NCBI RefSeq assembly: GCF_001642935.1
Contig: NZ_CP016761.1
Location: forward strand, 2,790,001-2,854,000
Direction: 5' to 3'
DNA: 64,000 bases
Source: Fictibacillus arsenicus
GTDB lineage: Bacteria > Bacillota > Bacilli > Bacillales > Fictibacillaceae
Made by a program: the position numbers and the translations under genes. How positions within the stretch are numbered: position 1 is the first letter of the stretch; each line of letters begins with the position of its first letter. Shown piece after piece: positions 53,603 through 63,056 of this stretch. The notes below the pieces were generated by a model, which worked only from the letters and a program-made list of their open reading frames with translations, made no database searches and was not told the origin of the DNA.

Positions 53603-54700
53603 CTATTCTACGCGTTCAAGTCTTGGATTGTGTCGATAGATTCTTCCTGCTTTTGCTTGATGATTGTCATGCATCAGGACATTGTCGCCAGTGAATCCAA
53701 TATTAATCTTTAATAGATTACTGCCTACACCATAAATATCCACAGGAACCTTTTGCTCTTCAAATTGTTCGATTCTTTCTTTTTTGAAGCCTCCGCTTAC
53801 AACGATTTTCACATGCTGAAAGCCTTCTTCATCCAGAGCTTTACGAAGTGCAAATATCAGCTCAGGGTTAACGCCTCTTGGATCAAAAGAACCAAGCACG
53901 TCTGGGTTTCTGAAAAAGTATTGGTCGACCATCGTTCGTGAAGTATCAACCCTTACCCCTTTTAGCGTTTCCCCAAACTCTCTCGCTACTTTTAGAGCAT
54001 CTGTAATTACATCGTTGTTGTAATCGACAAGTGAAATAAGATCATCTTCCGGATATTTTGCATGGTATGCTTTAGTAGCTTCAACAATATCGCCATTAAA
54101 AATTTGTATAAGAGCATGAGGCATAGTCCCCATACCTTTTTTGCCCCACCATTCGTTCATAGCATGTGTAGCTTGTGCGGTTGAGCCCCCGATATAGGAT
54201 GCATATCCATCTCCAGCCTGCTGAGCAAAGTGATCGTCTCTGTCACCCATAAAAATTACAGGCTTTTGGATACCGGATTTGCTCGCAGCTTTAACTACAT
54301 TATAAACATTCGTAGCTACCGACGTTCTTCTGGCTAGGATTCCATCAATCATTCCTTCGAGAAAGCCAAAATTCTGATAGGGTCCTTTTATAGTGAGTAC
54401 TGTTTCAAAAGGAGAAATTTTATCTCCGTCTTTCAACGAATAGATTTCTAAGGAGTCTGGATCTTTAGCAAACGTCTTTATAAGTGCGATTGCTTCATCT
54501 GAACCGCATAAAACAGCCTCGCTTTTTTGGAAAAACTGCATGGTTACTACATTATCAGGTTTAAACGATTCTACTATTTCACATGTTTTAAGAAAATAAA
54601 CAGCAGAGAACCATCCCTCTCTGATCCGTTCATCAAATTTAAATGTTTTATTCGTCAGCCGCTTAATTTTTCCCTGCAGCTTTAATTCTATTTCTTTCAT
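53603..54700 (-). CDS. Nicotinate phosphoribosyltransferase
   Basis: Converts nicotinate and PRPP to NaMN for NAD salvage. 365 residues, the short subgroup. Conserved blocks are VVTMQFFQKSEAVLCG (N-terminal domain), ARRTSVATNVYNVV, IGGSTAQATHAMNEWW, SLVDYNNDVITDALKVA, RVDTSRTMVDQ and the glycine-rich VSGGFKKERIEQF. It differs in length from B. subtilis PncB (about 490), so I give no symbol. ATG follows GAGGAG. Not part of the B. subtilis gene order here, so it may be an insertion at this locus. Confidence 0.86.
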   Translation of the reverse strand: MKEIELKLQGKIKRLTNKTFKFDERIREGWFSAVYFLKTCEIVESFKPDNVVTMQFFQKSEAVLCGSDEAIALIKTFAKDPDSLEIYSLKDGDKISPFETVLTIKGPYQNFGFLEGMIDGILARRTSVATNVYNVVKAASKSGIQKPVIFMGDRDDHFAQQAGDGYASYIGGSTAQATHAMNEWWGKKGMGTMPHALIQIFNGDIVEATKAYHAKYPEDDLISLVDYNNDVITDALKVAREFGETLKGVRVDTSRTMVDQYFFRNPDVLGSFDPRGVNPELIFALRKALDEEGFQHVKIVVSGGFKKERIEQFEEQKVPVDIYGVGSNLLKINIGFTGDNVLMHDNHQAKAGRIYRHNPRLERVE

Positions 54701-54845
54701 CTATTTACTCCTCATGACTTTTTCATGGTTAATAACAGAAGGGAACTATTCCCCACACTATAATAGCCGACAAGTCCCAATAACTCAAGAAAATCATTTA
54801 TGATGGGCTTCTTCATATGCAGATCATTCACCGGAAAACAGAAAA

Positions 54846-54866
54846 ACTGGCGGGATCACCGCCAGT
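54846..54866 (-). terminator. Intrinsic terminator downstream of sftA
   Basis: ACTGGCGG/CCGCCAGT stem with T-rich minus-strand tail. It lies beyond element copy 8, so a transcript from sftA would run through the element before stopping. Confidence 0.75.
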
Positions 54867-54895
54867 TTATTCTATCTTTAAGACTCTTTTCTATA

Positions 54896-55174
54896 GGCTC
54901 TTTTCTAAAAGATTGTTGCTTTTAAGTAATTTTGTTCATTCTCTTCACTGACAAGTTGATTGGAGTGCAAGGTGCGAGACTCCTCGAAAATGAGAATCAA
55001 CATTTTCTTCGTGCGATGTAACACTGTCGAAGCCTTCCTTGTCCTGCGGGATCAGCGGGACAGGTGAGACCATTCAATGTCGCAAAGCGACGAGTGGGCT
55101 CACCGCACGCCCCGCGGAAAGCGAGCATCCTGGAGCGGAAATCAACTACTTCCAATAGCATTACAAAATCGGCC
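54896..55174 (-). repeat. Dispersed GC-rich element copy 8 (B' to A', long form)
   Basis: Starts GGCTCTTTTCTAAAAGATTG. It carries the same 60-bp internal insert as copy 5 (TCCTCGAAAATGAGAATCAA... to GTCGAAGCCTTCCTTGTCC), then the hairpin (arms GTGAGACCATTC and GAGTGGGCTCAC around GTCGC/GCGAC) and the A' side. The final repeat is decayed. It starts five bases beyond the sftA stop and, with the terminator, fills the gap to 54701. Confidence 0.88.
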
Positions 55175-55178
55175 ATCT

Positions 55179-57794
55179 TTAATCTACTTGACTGTATAAA
55201 CGATTCTCTAATTCTTCTTGTGTGAGGAGGACATGCCTTGGTTTGCTTCCCATCGCTTCAGAAACTAATCCAAAGCTCTCCATCATATCAACAAGTCTCG
55301 CTGCTCGGTTATAGCCAATTCTAAACCTGCGCTGCAGACTGGAAGAAGATGCTGCCCCTACTTCGATCACATAATAGCAAGCTTCTTCAAAAAGCTCATC
55401 TTCAACTTCAGTCGTTTGCTGATGCTGAATCAGTTCCTCGCGTGTAAATAGATAATCTGTTTTATATTCTTCTTTCACATATCGTGTTACTTCTTCAATT
55501 TCTTCATCCGATACGAAGGTACCTTGAATACGAACTGCTTTATTCGATCCGTTTTCCATAAATAGCATATCACCGCGGCCCAATAAACGTTCAGCACCGC
55601 TCATATCTAAAATCGTTCGTGAATCGATAGCAGATGATACTGCAAATGCTGTTCGTGTCGGTACATTCGCTTTTATCAAACCAGTAATAACATCAACTGA
55701 TGGACGCTGAGTCGCGAGAAGCAAGTGAATGCCGCAAGCTCTGGCCTTTTGGGCAATTCGGCAGATAGCTTCTTCTACTTCCTGTGGAGACACCATCATT
55801 AAATCAGCAAGCTCATCAATGACGACTACAATATAAGGCATCTTGTTCTGATAGAGTCTTTCCTGCTCCATCTTTTCGTTATAGCGTTTGATCTCTCTGA
55901 CACCAGTTTTTGCAAACTCTTCGTAACGTCTTTCCATTTCTTCAACAGCCCATTTCAAAGCGGCAGTTGCTTCTTTTGCATCGGTTATAACCGGTGTAAC
56001 AAGATGAGGAATATGATTGTAAGGTGCAAGTTCAACCATTTTAGGGTCAACGAGCAGCAGCCTAACTTCATCTGGTTTCGCTTTATATAACAAGCTTACT
56101 AAAATCGAGTTAATGCAGACACTCTTTCCTGATCCTGTCGCACCTGCAATCAAGCCATGCGGCATCTTTTGCAGATCAGTTACAACAGGAGCTCCCGAAA
56201 TATCAAGACCTAAGGCAACTGTTAAAGAAGAAGCTGAGTCTCTGAACACCTCATGTTCAATAATTTCACGTAAGAATACCGCCCTGCTATGCTGATTCGG
56301 CACTTCAATACCTATTGCGTTTTTACCAGGTATCGGCGCTTCAATACGTATATCCCTTGCGGCAAGACTTAACTTAATGTCATCCGTTAAATTCGTAATC
56401 TTGTTAACCTTGACTCCTGGTGCCGGCTGAACTTCAAATCTAGTTACAGCAGGACCTTTTGTCATGTGAACAACTTTTGCATTCACATTAAAATTGTCCA
56501 ATGTAGACTGAAGAGTATGTTTTTGTTCATTCAGCCAAATATCATCGTCTTCTAGAGATACAGCCGCCTTATTTAAGAATGATAATGGAACAAATAGCTG
56601 CTTGTTCTCGTTTACCGCTCTTTCTGGTCTTGTATGAAATGCAGGGGGTTGAGGTCTAACTGTTGTTTGTTCTTTTTTAGTCTGTGATATGCTTGGTTGT
56701 CTGTCTTTTTTAAGCATCAGTACATTAAAAGGCACATACTTTCCGCCGCTTCTTGGTGTTTCACGTTTTATAACTGGAGCTGGAGCAGTATCTTCTTGTC
56801 CTGCTCTCTCTTGTTCCATTCTTTCTTGTTGAACTGGTCCAGCTTCAGTGGAAGAAACCTCATTTAAGCCGTTACTTTTTTCTTCCTGCTGAACTGGGTC
56901 TTCAAAGATCACTGGAGCTTCTTCCTGATGGAAAGCTGGTGTTTCCTCAGAAATCATTTCTTGTTCTTGTTCTAATTCGATTAAATGTTCTGCTGCTCGG
57001 GTTTCATGAACAATTAGTTCTTGATCCACAAATTCTTCATCAGGTGTTTCAGGATCCAATACAGCATTTTCTCTTATTTCTTCTGAAACAGAAACAACTT
57101 CTTCAGGTGCTGCAGGAAGTGCTTCATCTACTGATTTCAAAAGTTCTTCCGCAATCGAGTTCGTTGGAGGTATGTCTCTCCCAATAAATAAAATCCCTTC
57201 AGGTTTCCGCTTTCCATAGCCATAGACAGGTGACGGCACATCAGTAGGAGTAAACCTTGATTTAACCTCTGAAACCGAATCTTTTGCATCGTTTGTTGGC
57301 TTATGTGAGTTTTTATTCTTTCTCTCATAGCCATAAACCGGCGATGGAACGTGTGTAGCCTTAAATGCAGGGCGTTTAGGTTCTGGTTTCTTTTGATTCG
57401 GAGCCATAGAAGATGATGATCTTCTACTTTCACTTCTAGCTGACCTTTCTTCTCTGCGCACTACCTGCTCTTTTTCAAAATTGTTTTCTCTTGGCTGATA
57501 TGTATTCCGCTGGATTGGAGCCTTTTTGCTTGTTTTTTCATCAGGTATGACCGGGAAACGGAAAGGAGCATTCTCTGGATACTTATGCAGCATTTTAGCC
57601 GAATGCTGATTGTTCGGTTGAACAGGCTTTCTCCCGCTGTTTTTAAAAGCTGGTGTTCTGGCCGGCTTATGTGCTGGAGTGCCTTTCTCATCTGCACGCT
57701 GTTTTTTTACAGGCTGCTCTTCTTTTTCATATAAGGATTCATCCTCATTATCATCATCAAAAAACGTATTCATTAATTTTTTTATCCAACTCAT
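55179..57794 (-). CDS. sftA: Soluble FtsK/SpoIIIE-family DNA translocase SftA
   Basis: An 871-residue septum-associated DNA pump that clears chromosome from the closing division site. There is no membrane domain: the N-terminal 430 residues are a charged, Pro/Glu/Arg-rich linker with two near-repeats (PSPVYGYERKN and PSPVYGYGKRKP). The motor follows: Walker A AGATGSGKSVCINS near 555, Walker B VVVIDELADLMM near 655, ATQRPSVDVITG, and a C-terminal winged-helix gamma domain (about 805-868). ATG at 57794 after AGGTGAG; the longer reading lacks a ribosome site. Confidence 0.93.
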   Translation of the reverse strand: MSWIKKLMNTFFDDDNEDESLYEKEEQPVKKQRADEKGTPAHKPARTPAFKNSGRKPVQPNNQHSAKMLHKYPENAPFRFPVIPDEKTSKKAPIQRNTYQPRENNFEKEQVVRREERSARSESRRSSSSMAPNQKKPEPKRPAFKATHVPSPVYGYERKNKNSHKPTNDAKDSVSEVKSRFTPTDVPSPVYGYGKRKPEGILFIGRDIPPTNSIAEELLKSVDEALPAAPEEVVSVSEEIRENAVLDPETPDEEFVDQELIVHETRAAEHLIELEQEQEMISEETPAFHQEEAPVIFEDPVQQEEKSNGLNEVSSTEAGPVQQERMEQERAGQEDTAPAPVIKRETPRSGGKYVPFNVLMLKKDRQPSISQTKKEQTTVRPQPPAFHTRPERAVNENKQLFVPLSFLNKAAVSLEDDDIWLNEQKHTLQSTLDNFNVNAKVVHMTKGPAVTRFEVQPAPGVKVNKITNLTDDIKLSLAARDIRIEAPIPGKNAIGIEVPNQHSRAVFLREIIEHEVFRDSASSLTVALGLDISGAPVVTDLQKMPHGLIAGATGSGKSVCINSILVSLLYKAKPDEVRLLLVDPKMVELAPYNHIPHLVTPVITDAKEATAALKWAVEEMERRYEEFAKTGVREIKRYNEKMEQERLYQNKMPYIVVVIDELADLMMVSPQEVEEAICRIAQKARACGIHLLLATQRPSVDVITGLIKANVPTRTAFAVSSAIDSRTILDMSGAERLLGRGDMLFMENGSNKAVRIQGTFVSDEEIEEVTRYVKEEYKTDYLFTREELIQHQQTTEVEDELFEEACYYVIEVGAASSSSLQRRFRIGYNRAARLVDMMESFGLVSEAMGSKPRHVLLTQEELENRLYSQVD

Positions 57795-57897
57795 TTTCTC
57801 ACCTATTTCTGTTGGTTGTTTCTTTATTGTAGCGAAAATAGAAGAGAAACAATAGTATAAATATTTATTTGAGCACATACGCCCCAAAAAGAAGAAT

Positions 57898-57928
57898 AAA
57901 AACCACTAGAATGTTCTAGCGGTTTTTA
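57898..57928 (-). terminator. Intrinsic terminator of ytpQ
   Basis: AAAACCACTAGAA/TTCTAGCGGTTTTT stem with one mismatch and a two-base loop region, between ytpQ and sftA. Confidence 0.8.
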
Positions 57929-57953
57929 TTTAGGGGAACTTACCATTTACTGA

Positions 57954-58766
57954 TTACTCATTCGTTTCATCTTCTACCGGCTTATTTTTCGCTAAAATAA
58001 AGACTGGTTCAAGCTCTTTGTTCTCATAAATAAATGGTAAAGCAGTTACCGGTACGCGGCCATTCATGAAAAATTGCATAGCCATTTGCGCTAATATGTC
58101 ATACCCCTGCTTATTTTGAATATCAGCAAGAATCAATACATCCTGATGAGGTACAGCTACAGCCATTTCACCCGATATACGCTTCTTCATATCTTCTAAG
58201 AAACTTATATTGAGAATCCTGCTCGCATCATAACCATCATTATGATTTAAAAAGAAAAAAGTATTTCCGGCTACCTGGTCCTGCTTATAGTCTGTTGACA
58301 GCCGCTTCACATTAAATCTTGCAGCATCAACAACCTGAGACTCCTCAACATTTAATTCCCTCATCTTATGATTCGTCAAAAGTTTATAAGTTTTGCCTAG
58401 GTCTAAAGCATAATAAATTCTTGTTTCTGCAGTGTGTTCCTGATAGAAGAGCTTTTCACCCTCTGGTGTTTCAGCAGGAAATGATGCTGAACGGATAACA
58501 GGGAAAATACGTGAAAGAGACTCTTCATCAGCAGATAGACGTGTGGCTTTTAAACCTTCCTCAACATAATAAACGAGCTCCTCTAAGAGCTGGTCTTTTT
58601 CTTTATCCCATTTCGCACTAAGTCCGCCTAAAGAAAGAGATACCCCTTTCCCTGTTTGCGTATCTTGTACTCTCAACGTTTCTTCTTCTCTCATATACGT
58701 AATTTCTCGTTCAGGATTTGAGAGTCTTTGTTCTAATGCCTTTTTTAGTTTAATTGTATTACTCAA
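57954..58766 (-). CDS. ytpQ: DUF1444 protein YtpQ
   Basis: A 270-residue soluble DUF1444 protein of unknown function. The conserved blocks are YDASRILNISFL, MAVAVPHQDVLILADIQN and AQMAMQFFMNGRVPVTALPFIYEN. The start is TTG at 58766 after AAAGGAGGCGG; no better ATG is available. In B. subtilis it is followed by ytpR (tRNA-binding domain); here sftA follows directly and no ytpR is present. Confidence 0.9.
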   Translation of the reverse strand: MSNTIKLKKALEQRLSNPEREITYMREEETLRVQDTQTGKGVSLSLGGLSAKWDKEKDQLLEELVYYVEEGLKATRLSADEESLSRIFPVIRSASFPAETPEGEKLFYQEHTAETRIYYALDLGKTYKLLTNHKMRELNVEESQVVDAARFNVKRLSTDYKQDQVAGNTFFFLNHNDGYDASRILNISFLEDMKKRISGEMAVAVPHQDVLILADIQNKQGYDILAQMAMQFFMNGRVPVTALPFIYENKELEPVFILAKNKPVEDETNE

Positions 58767-58835
58767 AACCTACCGCCTCCTTTCATTAAGCGAAAAGTGT
58801 GTCAACGTGAAAAACCTCCAAAAGGAGGTTTTCAT

Positions 58836-59261
58836 TTAGTTGCTGCTATCTTCTTTATATTCTACTACTACTTCAGTTCCTAGTCCGCCGCGTGCATTCC
58901 AGTTACCTGTTACTTTTAGATATTTAGGTTTTAAAAGTTCTACCAAGTCCTCTTTAATGCGGTTGGTTGCATGTTCTTGATAGATTCCTACATTTCTGTA
59001 AGATGTTAAATAGTATTTTAACGACTTCATTTCAACTAAATCTTTGTTTGGAATATAGCTGATAATAATATCTGCGAAATCCGGAAGTCCTGACCACGGA
59101 CATACAGACGTAAATTCAGTTGTCGGAATCGTAACCATTGTTTCTTTACCTGCATATTCGAATGGAATCGTTTCTAAGATATCTACTAAAATAACGTTCT
59201 CATCTTGAATATCAAAACGAATTCCTTCATATTTACTGTGGTTCACTTCAACTTTTGCCAT
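58836..59261 (-). CDS. queF: QueF-type nitrile reductase (preQ0 reductase-like)
   Basis: A 141-residue T-fold protein of the unimodular QueF family, which reduces preQ0 to preQ1 in queuosine synthesis. The catalytic Cys54 and Asp61 are in EFTSVCPWSGLPDFADI, and the family motif VEMKSLKYYL (residues 76-85) and the RNVGIYQEHATN block are present. It is shorter and quite different from B. subtilis QueF (165 residues), and queC, queD and queE are not nearby. No preQ1 riboswitch seen upstream. Reductase function is likely; a variant reaction cannot be ruled out. Confidence 0.8.
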   Translation of the reverse strand: MAKVEVNHSKYEGIRFDIQDENVILVDILETIPFEYAGKETMVTIPTTEFTSVCPWSGLPDFADIIISYIPNKDLVEMKSLKYYLTSYRNVGIYQEHATNRIKEDLVELLKPKYLKVTGNWNARGGLGTEVVVEYKEDSSN

Positions 59262-59324
59262 ACTAAAATACTTCCCTTCAATTATAAAAATTGCTATATC
59301 GCTATTATAGCATACACTTTTATC

Positions 59325-59651
59325 CTATTTGTTTTGGATATTTAATTCTTCTAAAAAGGCTGTGATCTGCTCTTTTGTTTTTCTCTCTTTATTCACATAA
59401 CGGCCGATCTCTTGACCGTCTTTAAAAGCTACAAAACTTGGAATTCCGAAGATGTCCAGCTCCTGGCATAGTTCGATTAGTTCATCCCTGTCTGCATAGA
59501 CAAAGTTATATTGTGAATATTCCTCTTCAATCTCAGGAAGGATTGGTTTAATAACAACACAATCAGGGCACCAATCTGCAGAAAAAACAGCCACGGTTAC
59601 ACCTGATTTTATAGTCTCACGAAATTGTTCGATTGATTTAATATTCTGCAT
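59325..59651 (-). CDS. ytpP: Thioredoxin-like protein YtpP
   Basis: A 108-residue thioredoxin-fold protein with active site WCPDC (residues 27-31) in FSADWCPDCVVIKPILP and the cis-proline loop FGIPSFVAF. The WCPDC centre differs from the WCGPC of TrxA, suggesting a specialised redox partner. The ATG follows AAGGAGCTG. It begins 13 bases after the membrane protein stop, so these are probably cotranscribed. Confidence 0.92.
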   Translation of the reverse strand: MQNIKSIEQFRETIKSGVTVAVFSADWCPDCVVIKPILPEIEEEYSQYNFVYADRDELIELCQELDIFGIPSFVAFKDGQEIGRYVNKERKTKEQITAFLEELNIQNK

Positions 59652-59664
59652 ATATAACAGCTCC

Positions 59665-60672
59665 TTATTGGTTCAGTTTCATATCACCGAATTTTATCCG
59701 GCCTGTCTTTCTTAGCCACTCTGATAATAGCAGACTAATGATTATAGGGCCTGCAAAATGCAAAATAAATATAGCAAGAAATGTTTCAAAGGTAAAGCCC
59801 ATAGTCCTGAGTGTCATAATCTGACCGACTAATCCGCTTGTTCCCATCCCAGCACCAGCTGGAATGTTCTCCATCTTAAAAAACATCGTTCCAATCGGAG
59901 CCAGGATTATCCCTGCAACTGTTGGAGGAATTAGGATGTAAGGATTTTTCACGACATTTGGAAACTGAAGCTTCGATGTGCCGATTCCTTGTGTTAACCA
60001 GCCTCCAAAGCCATTTTCCCTATAGCTGCTCGTGGCAAATCCAATCATTTGCGCAGCACAGCCGATTGTTGCCGCACCAGCTGCAATACCTTCGAGTCCT
60101 AACATCATTGCGATAGCCGCAGATGAGATCGGCCCTGTTAAAGCAAGACCTAATAATAAAGCAACTAATATCCCCATTATTAAAGGTTTTTGCTCAGTCG
60201 ACCACATAACCAGCTGTCCAAATGTTTTCATGAATTGATCGATTCCCGGTCCTACAAAAGCAGCCACAGTATAACCGGTTAAAATGGTTACAGCTGGAGT
60301 GACCAATATATCAAACTTTGTTTCACCCGATGTTAATTTTCCAATCTCAACCGCGATTAAAGCAGCTGCAAAACAGCCTGCAACACTTCCAAGTTCAGCC
60401 CCGGCTGCCCCTGCAATTCCAGCTGAAAAGAGAACAAGAGGTGGCGCCTTTAATCCATAAGCAACCGCCGTACCAATAACTGGTCCCATTAATGTCATAG
60501 CTAATTGGCCCATTTTAACAAAAAACGGAATAGACATCTGTTCACCTATGGTTTTAAAAATCAGTCCAACGATAAGGGAAGCCATCAAACCAAGGGCGAA
60601 ATATTGAAAACCTGTAATGAAATAAACCTTTGGAGACAAACTAATCCCTTTTTTATGTAAAAAATCCCGCAT
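59665..60672 (-). CDS. PTS_EIIC_2-family membrane protein
   Basis: A 335-residue multi-spanning membrane protein, about 8-10 hydrophobic segments, of the PTS_EIIC_2 (PF13303-type) group. Notable are the glycine-rich LFSAGIAGAAGAELGSVAGC and TGPISSAAIAMMLGLEG stretches. It lacks EIIA, EIIB or HPr-like domains and no PTS partners are near, so sugar phosphotransfer is doubtful; it may be a transporter of another kind. The ATG follows AAAGGAG. Confidence 0.85.
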   Translation of the reverse strand: MRDFLHKKGISLSPKVYFITGFQYFALGLMASLIVGLIFKTIGEQMSIPFFVKMGQLAMTLMGPVIGTAVAYGLKAPPLVLFSAGIAGAAGAELGSVAGCFAAALIAVEIGKLTSGETKFDILVTPAVTILTGYTVAAFVGPGIDQFMKTFGQLVMWSTEQKPLIMGILVALLLGLALTGPISSAAIAMMLGLEGIAAGAATIGCAAQMIGFATSSYRENGFGGWLTQGIGTSKLQFPNVVKNPYILIPPTVAGIILAPIGTMFFKMENIPAGAGMGTSGLVGQIMTLRTMGFTFETFLAIFILHFAGPIIISLLLSEWLRKTGRIKFGDMKLNQ

Positions 60673-60795
60673 GATTTTACTCCTTTAATTCTAGTTGTGA
60701 AAGATAACACTATCACATTATATCTTGTTTTACCCGGGTGTAAAGACACATGTCAACAACATTGAGTCTCTTTCATTATCTTTTATAGAAAAACT

Positions 60796-60821
60796 TAAAA
60801 AACTGTAAAAAAAGCCGATAA
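60796..60821 (+). promoter_or_regulatory. Sigma-D promoter of the chemoreceptor gene
   Basis: TAAA (60796-60799), a 14-bp spacer and GCCGATAA (60814-60821). The -10 is a full match to the motility sigma factor consensus. The start of transcription would lie about 15 bases before the ATG at 60843. Confidence 0.8.
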
Positions 60822-60842
60822 AATTGCAGGGGGGGAATACAT

Positions 60843-63014
60843 ATGAACATGACGATACGAAAAAGAGTTCAGCTGATGCTTCTTATTAGTTTAGCCGGAA
60901 TGATAGTATTACTTGCATTTATCGGTTTATTTTTATGGCAGAATTCTCAAATGGAAAATGAAAGAGAAAGTGTGCAAAGTGCATTTCTTTCAAGCAGCAA
61001 TATTCGAAGTTCATTTAATGAAGTACGCAAAATGGAACAAGAATACCTGCGCACTCCAAGCGCAGACTCCAAACAGAACGTTCTTACTTATTTAAAAACA
61101 TTGCAGAACGAAACAAGCAAACTCGCTAAAGAGACAGGTGATAAATCCATCAAAGGAATTGAGAGTGATTTAACTGCTTATCAAACTTCATTTGAATCTG
61201 CAACTGGGCTAACCAGCCAGCTAAATTCATTAAAACAGATGATGACCGAAACTTCTGATGAGTTTGCTGAAACAGTAAATACAATGAATGATCAGGCTTT
61301 ACTCGTAAACTTGCTGCAAATGCAAACGTATGAAAAAGATGTTCATATTAAATACGACAGCACTTCCGTAAAGAACTTTAAAGACAGTGCAGTTGTATTC
61401 GACCAAATGTTGGATACAAAAGATATGCCTGCAGATCAATTATCAAGCTTTAAATCAAAACTATTAAAGTACACAAATTCTGCAGATTCCATACAAACGA
61501 TCACAAAGCGAATTGAAGATGACATAAAAACATTTGAAAAAATTGCTGGAGTGGTAGATCAATCTACTTCAGATGCTGAAAAGTCCTTACAAAAGGAGAA
61601 TACAGCTCTCTCAGAAAAACAAAAGTCGGTTAAATTCTGGCTTACGATCTGCTTAATAGCACTTAGTGTAATCATTCTTGTCATTTTAGGAGTTATCGGT
61701 GTGTGGCTGCTGCGCTCCATACAATCTTCTATTTCTGTACTTAAAGAAGGTGCTACCATTATCGGTGAAGGCGACCTCTCATACCGTGTACATACTTCAG
61801 CAAAAGACGAAATGGCAGACCTTGCTCATACCTTTAATGCAATGGCGGAAAAGATGCAAAAATCTATGAACGAAGTAAAAAATGCTGCTGAAAAGCTTAC
61901 AAGTTCCTCTCAAAATCTTGCGGCTGTATCTGAAGAAACAACAGCACAAAGTGATGAAGTAACAGAAGCCATCTCCCAAGTAGCAACAGGTGCTCAAAGC
62001 CAGGCAGATCACCTTCATGAATGTACCGTTTTATTATCAGAAGTTACTGAATCCATTAAGGAAACAGCGACGATAAGTGATGAAATTTCACTGGATGCCC
62101 AAAAAGCAGAAAACGATGGTAAGGCTGGCTCAGATACTGTACAGCGGCTTAATACGCACTCTGAACAATTTCTGGAACTGGCTCAGAGTTTAATTTCTGA
62201 AATTCAGCATGCATCTCAGCAGTCTAAACAAATTAATTCTATCGTGGAAACCATTCAGGAAATTGCGGGCAGTACAGACCTGCTTGCATTAAATGCTGCC
62301 ATTGAATCTGCAAGAGCAGGAGAAGCTGGCCGAGGATTCTCTGTAGTAGCAAGTGAGGTTAGAAAACTTGCAGAACGATCAAAAAATGAGGCACTTAGAA
62401 TCCAGCAGCTTGTAAAATCAATGACTAGCCAGATGGAATTATTATCAAAAGAGACGGTTCGTTTTGAACAATACAGAAACGATCAGCAAATTTCTGTACA
62501 ACAAACAGAACAAGCTTTTACAAGCATTATTCATAACGTTTCTAAGATAAACGGCAGAATCACTCAAGTGAAAGGTGCTATCGGCCGTGTTGAATCTGCA
62601 AATGAAAACTTATCGGAAAAATTATTCGAGGTAAGTGCAATTTCAGAAGAATCTGTTGCAACAAGCGAACAAGTAAGTGCTTCTAGCGTTCATCAAAAAG
62701 AAGCGATCCACCAAGTTAACCTGGCTGCCACAGAATTGCAGGAAATTGCTCTGACACTTCAGCAGGAAGTCGATCAATTCCGTTTAGGTGAAACGTTGAC
62801 TGTTGAAGAAGAAATCGAGTTAATGGAAGAATACCAAGAAGCTGCAGCAACAATAGAAGAAGAATACGAAATTAAGATTACAGAAGAGGACACAGTTTAC
62901 GAAGAAAATGAACACATCGAAGAAACTGATTTCTTTGAAGAAGAGATGATTGAAGACGATCCAAATACAGAGAGTGAGATTCCTTCAGAATTTAAGGATG
63001 AAAATCAAAAATAG
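60843..63014 (+). CDS. Methyl-accepting chemotaxis protein
   Basis: A 723-residue membrane chemoreceptor. Membrane helix 1 at about residues 12-33, a helical extracellular sensor region (about 34-262, four-helix-bundle type), helix 2 near 265-290, HAMP (about 290-345) and a long cytoplasmic signalling coiled coil with the hairpin tip [20 protein letters not shown] near 480-500. The C-terminal 75 residues are unusually acidic (many E-E pairs), beyond the usual receptor end. No CheBR recognition pentapeptide is seen. The ATG follows GGGGGGG, and a sigma-D promoter drives it. Confidence 0.94.
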   Translation: MNMTIRKRVQLMLLISLAGMIVLLAFIGLFLWQNSQMENERESVQSAFLSSSNIRSSFNEVRKMEQEYLRTPSADSKQNVLTYLKTLQNETSKLAKETGDKSIKGIESDLTAYQTSFESATGLTSQLNSLKQMMTETSDEFAETVNTMNDQALLVNLLQMQTYEKDVHIKYDSTSVKNFKDSAVVFDQMLDTKDMPADQLSSFKSKLLKYTNSADSIQTITKRIEDDIKTFEKIAGVVDQSTSDAEKSLQKENTALSEKQKSVKFWLTICLIALSVIILVILGVIGVWLLRSIQSSISVLKEGATIIGEGDLSYRVHTSAKDEMADLAHTFNAMAEKMQKSMNEVKNAAEKLTSSSQNLAAVSEETTAQSDEVTEAISQVATGAQSQADHLHECTVLLSEVTESIKETATISDEISLDAQKAENDGKAGSDTVQRLNTHSEQFLELAQSLISEIQHASQQSKQINSIVETIQEIAGSTDLLALNAAIESARAGEAGRGFSVVASEVRKLAERSKNEALRIQQLVKSMTSQMELLSKETVRFEQYRNDQQISVQQTEQAFTSIIHNVSKINGRITQVKGAIGRVESANENLSEKLFEVSAISEESVATSEQVSASSVHQKEAIHQVNLAATELQEIALTLQQEVDQFRLGETLTVEEEIELMEEYQEAAATIEEEYEIKITEEDTVYEENEHIEETDFFEEEMIEDDPNTESEIPSEFKDENQK

Positions 63015-63026
63015 TACGATTTAGAA

Positions 63027-63056
63027 AGAGGGTGTCTCATGGTGAGGCACCCTCTT
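63027..63056. terminator. Bidirectional terminator (chemoreceptor / mltG)
   Basis: AAGAGGGTGTCTCA/TGAGGCACCCTCTT stem with one mismatch between convergent genes; it overlaps the mltG stop codon. Confidence 0.82.

Noticed and set aside
57795-57887. Longer sftA start with a hydrophobic N-terminus
   Set aside because: No ribosome site, and the family start MSWIKKLMNTFF follows AGGTGAG.
59262-59324. preQ1 riboswitch before the queF-like gene
   Set aside because: The 63-bp gap has no recognisable preQ1 aptamer or terminator.
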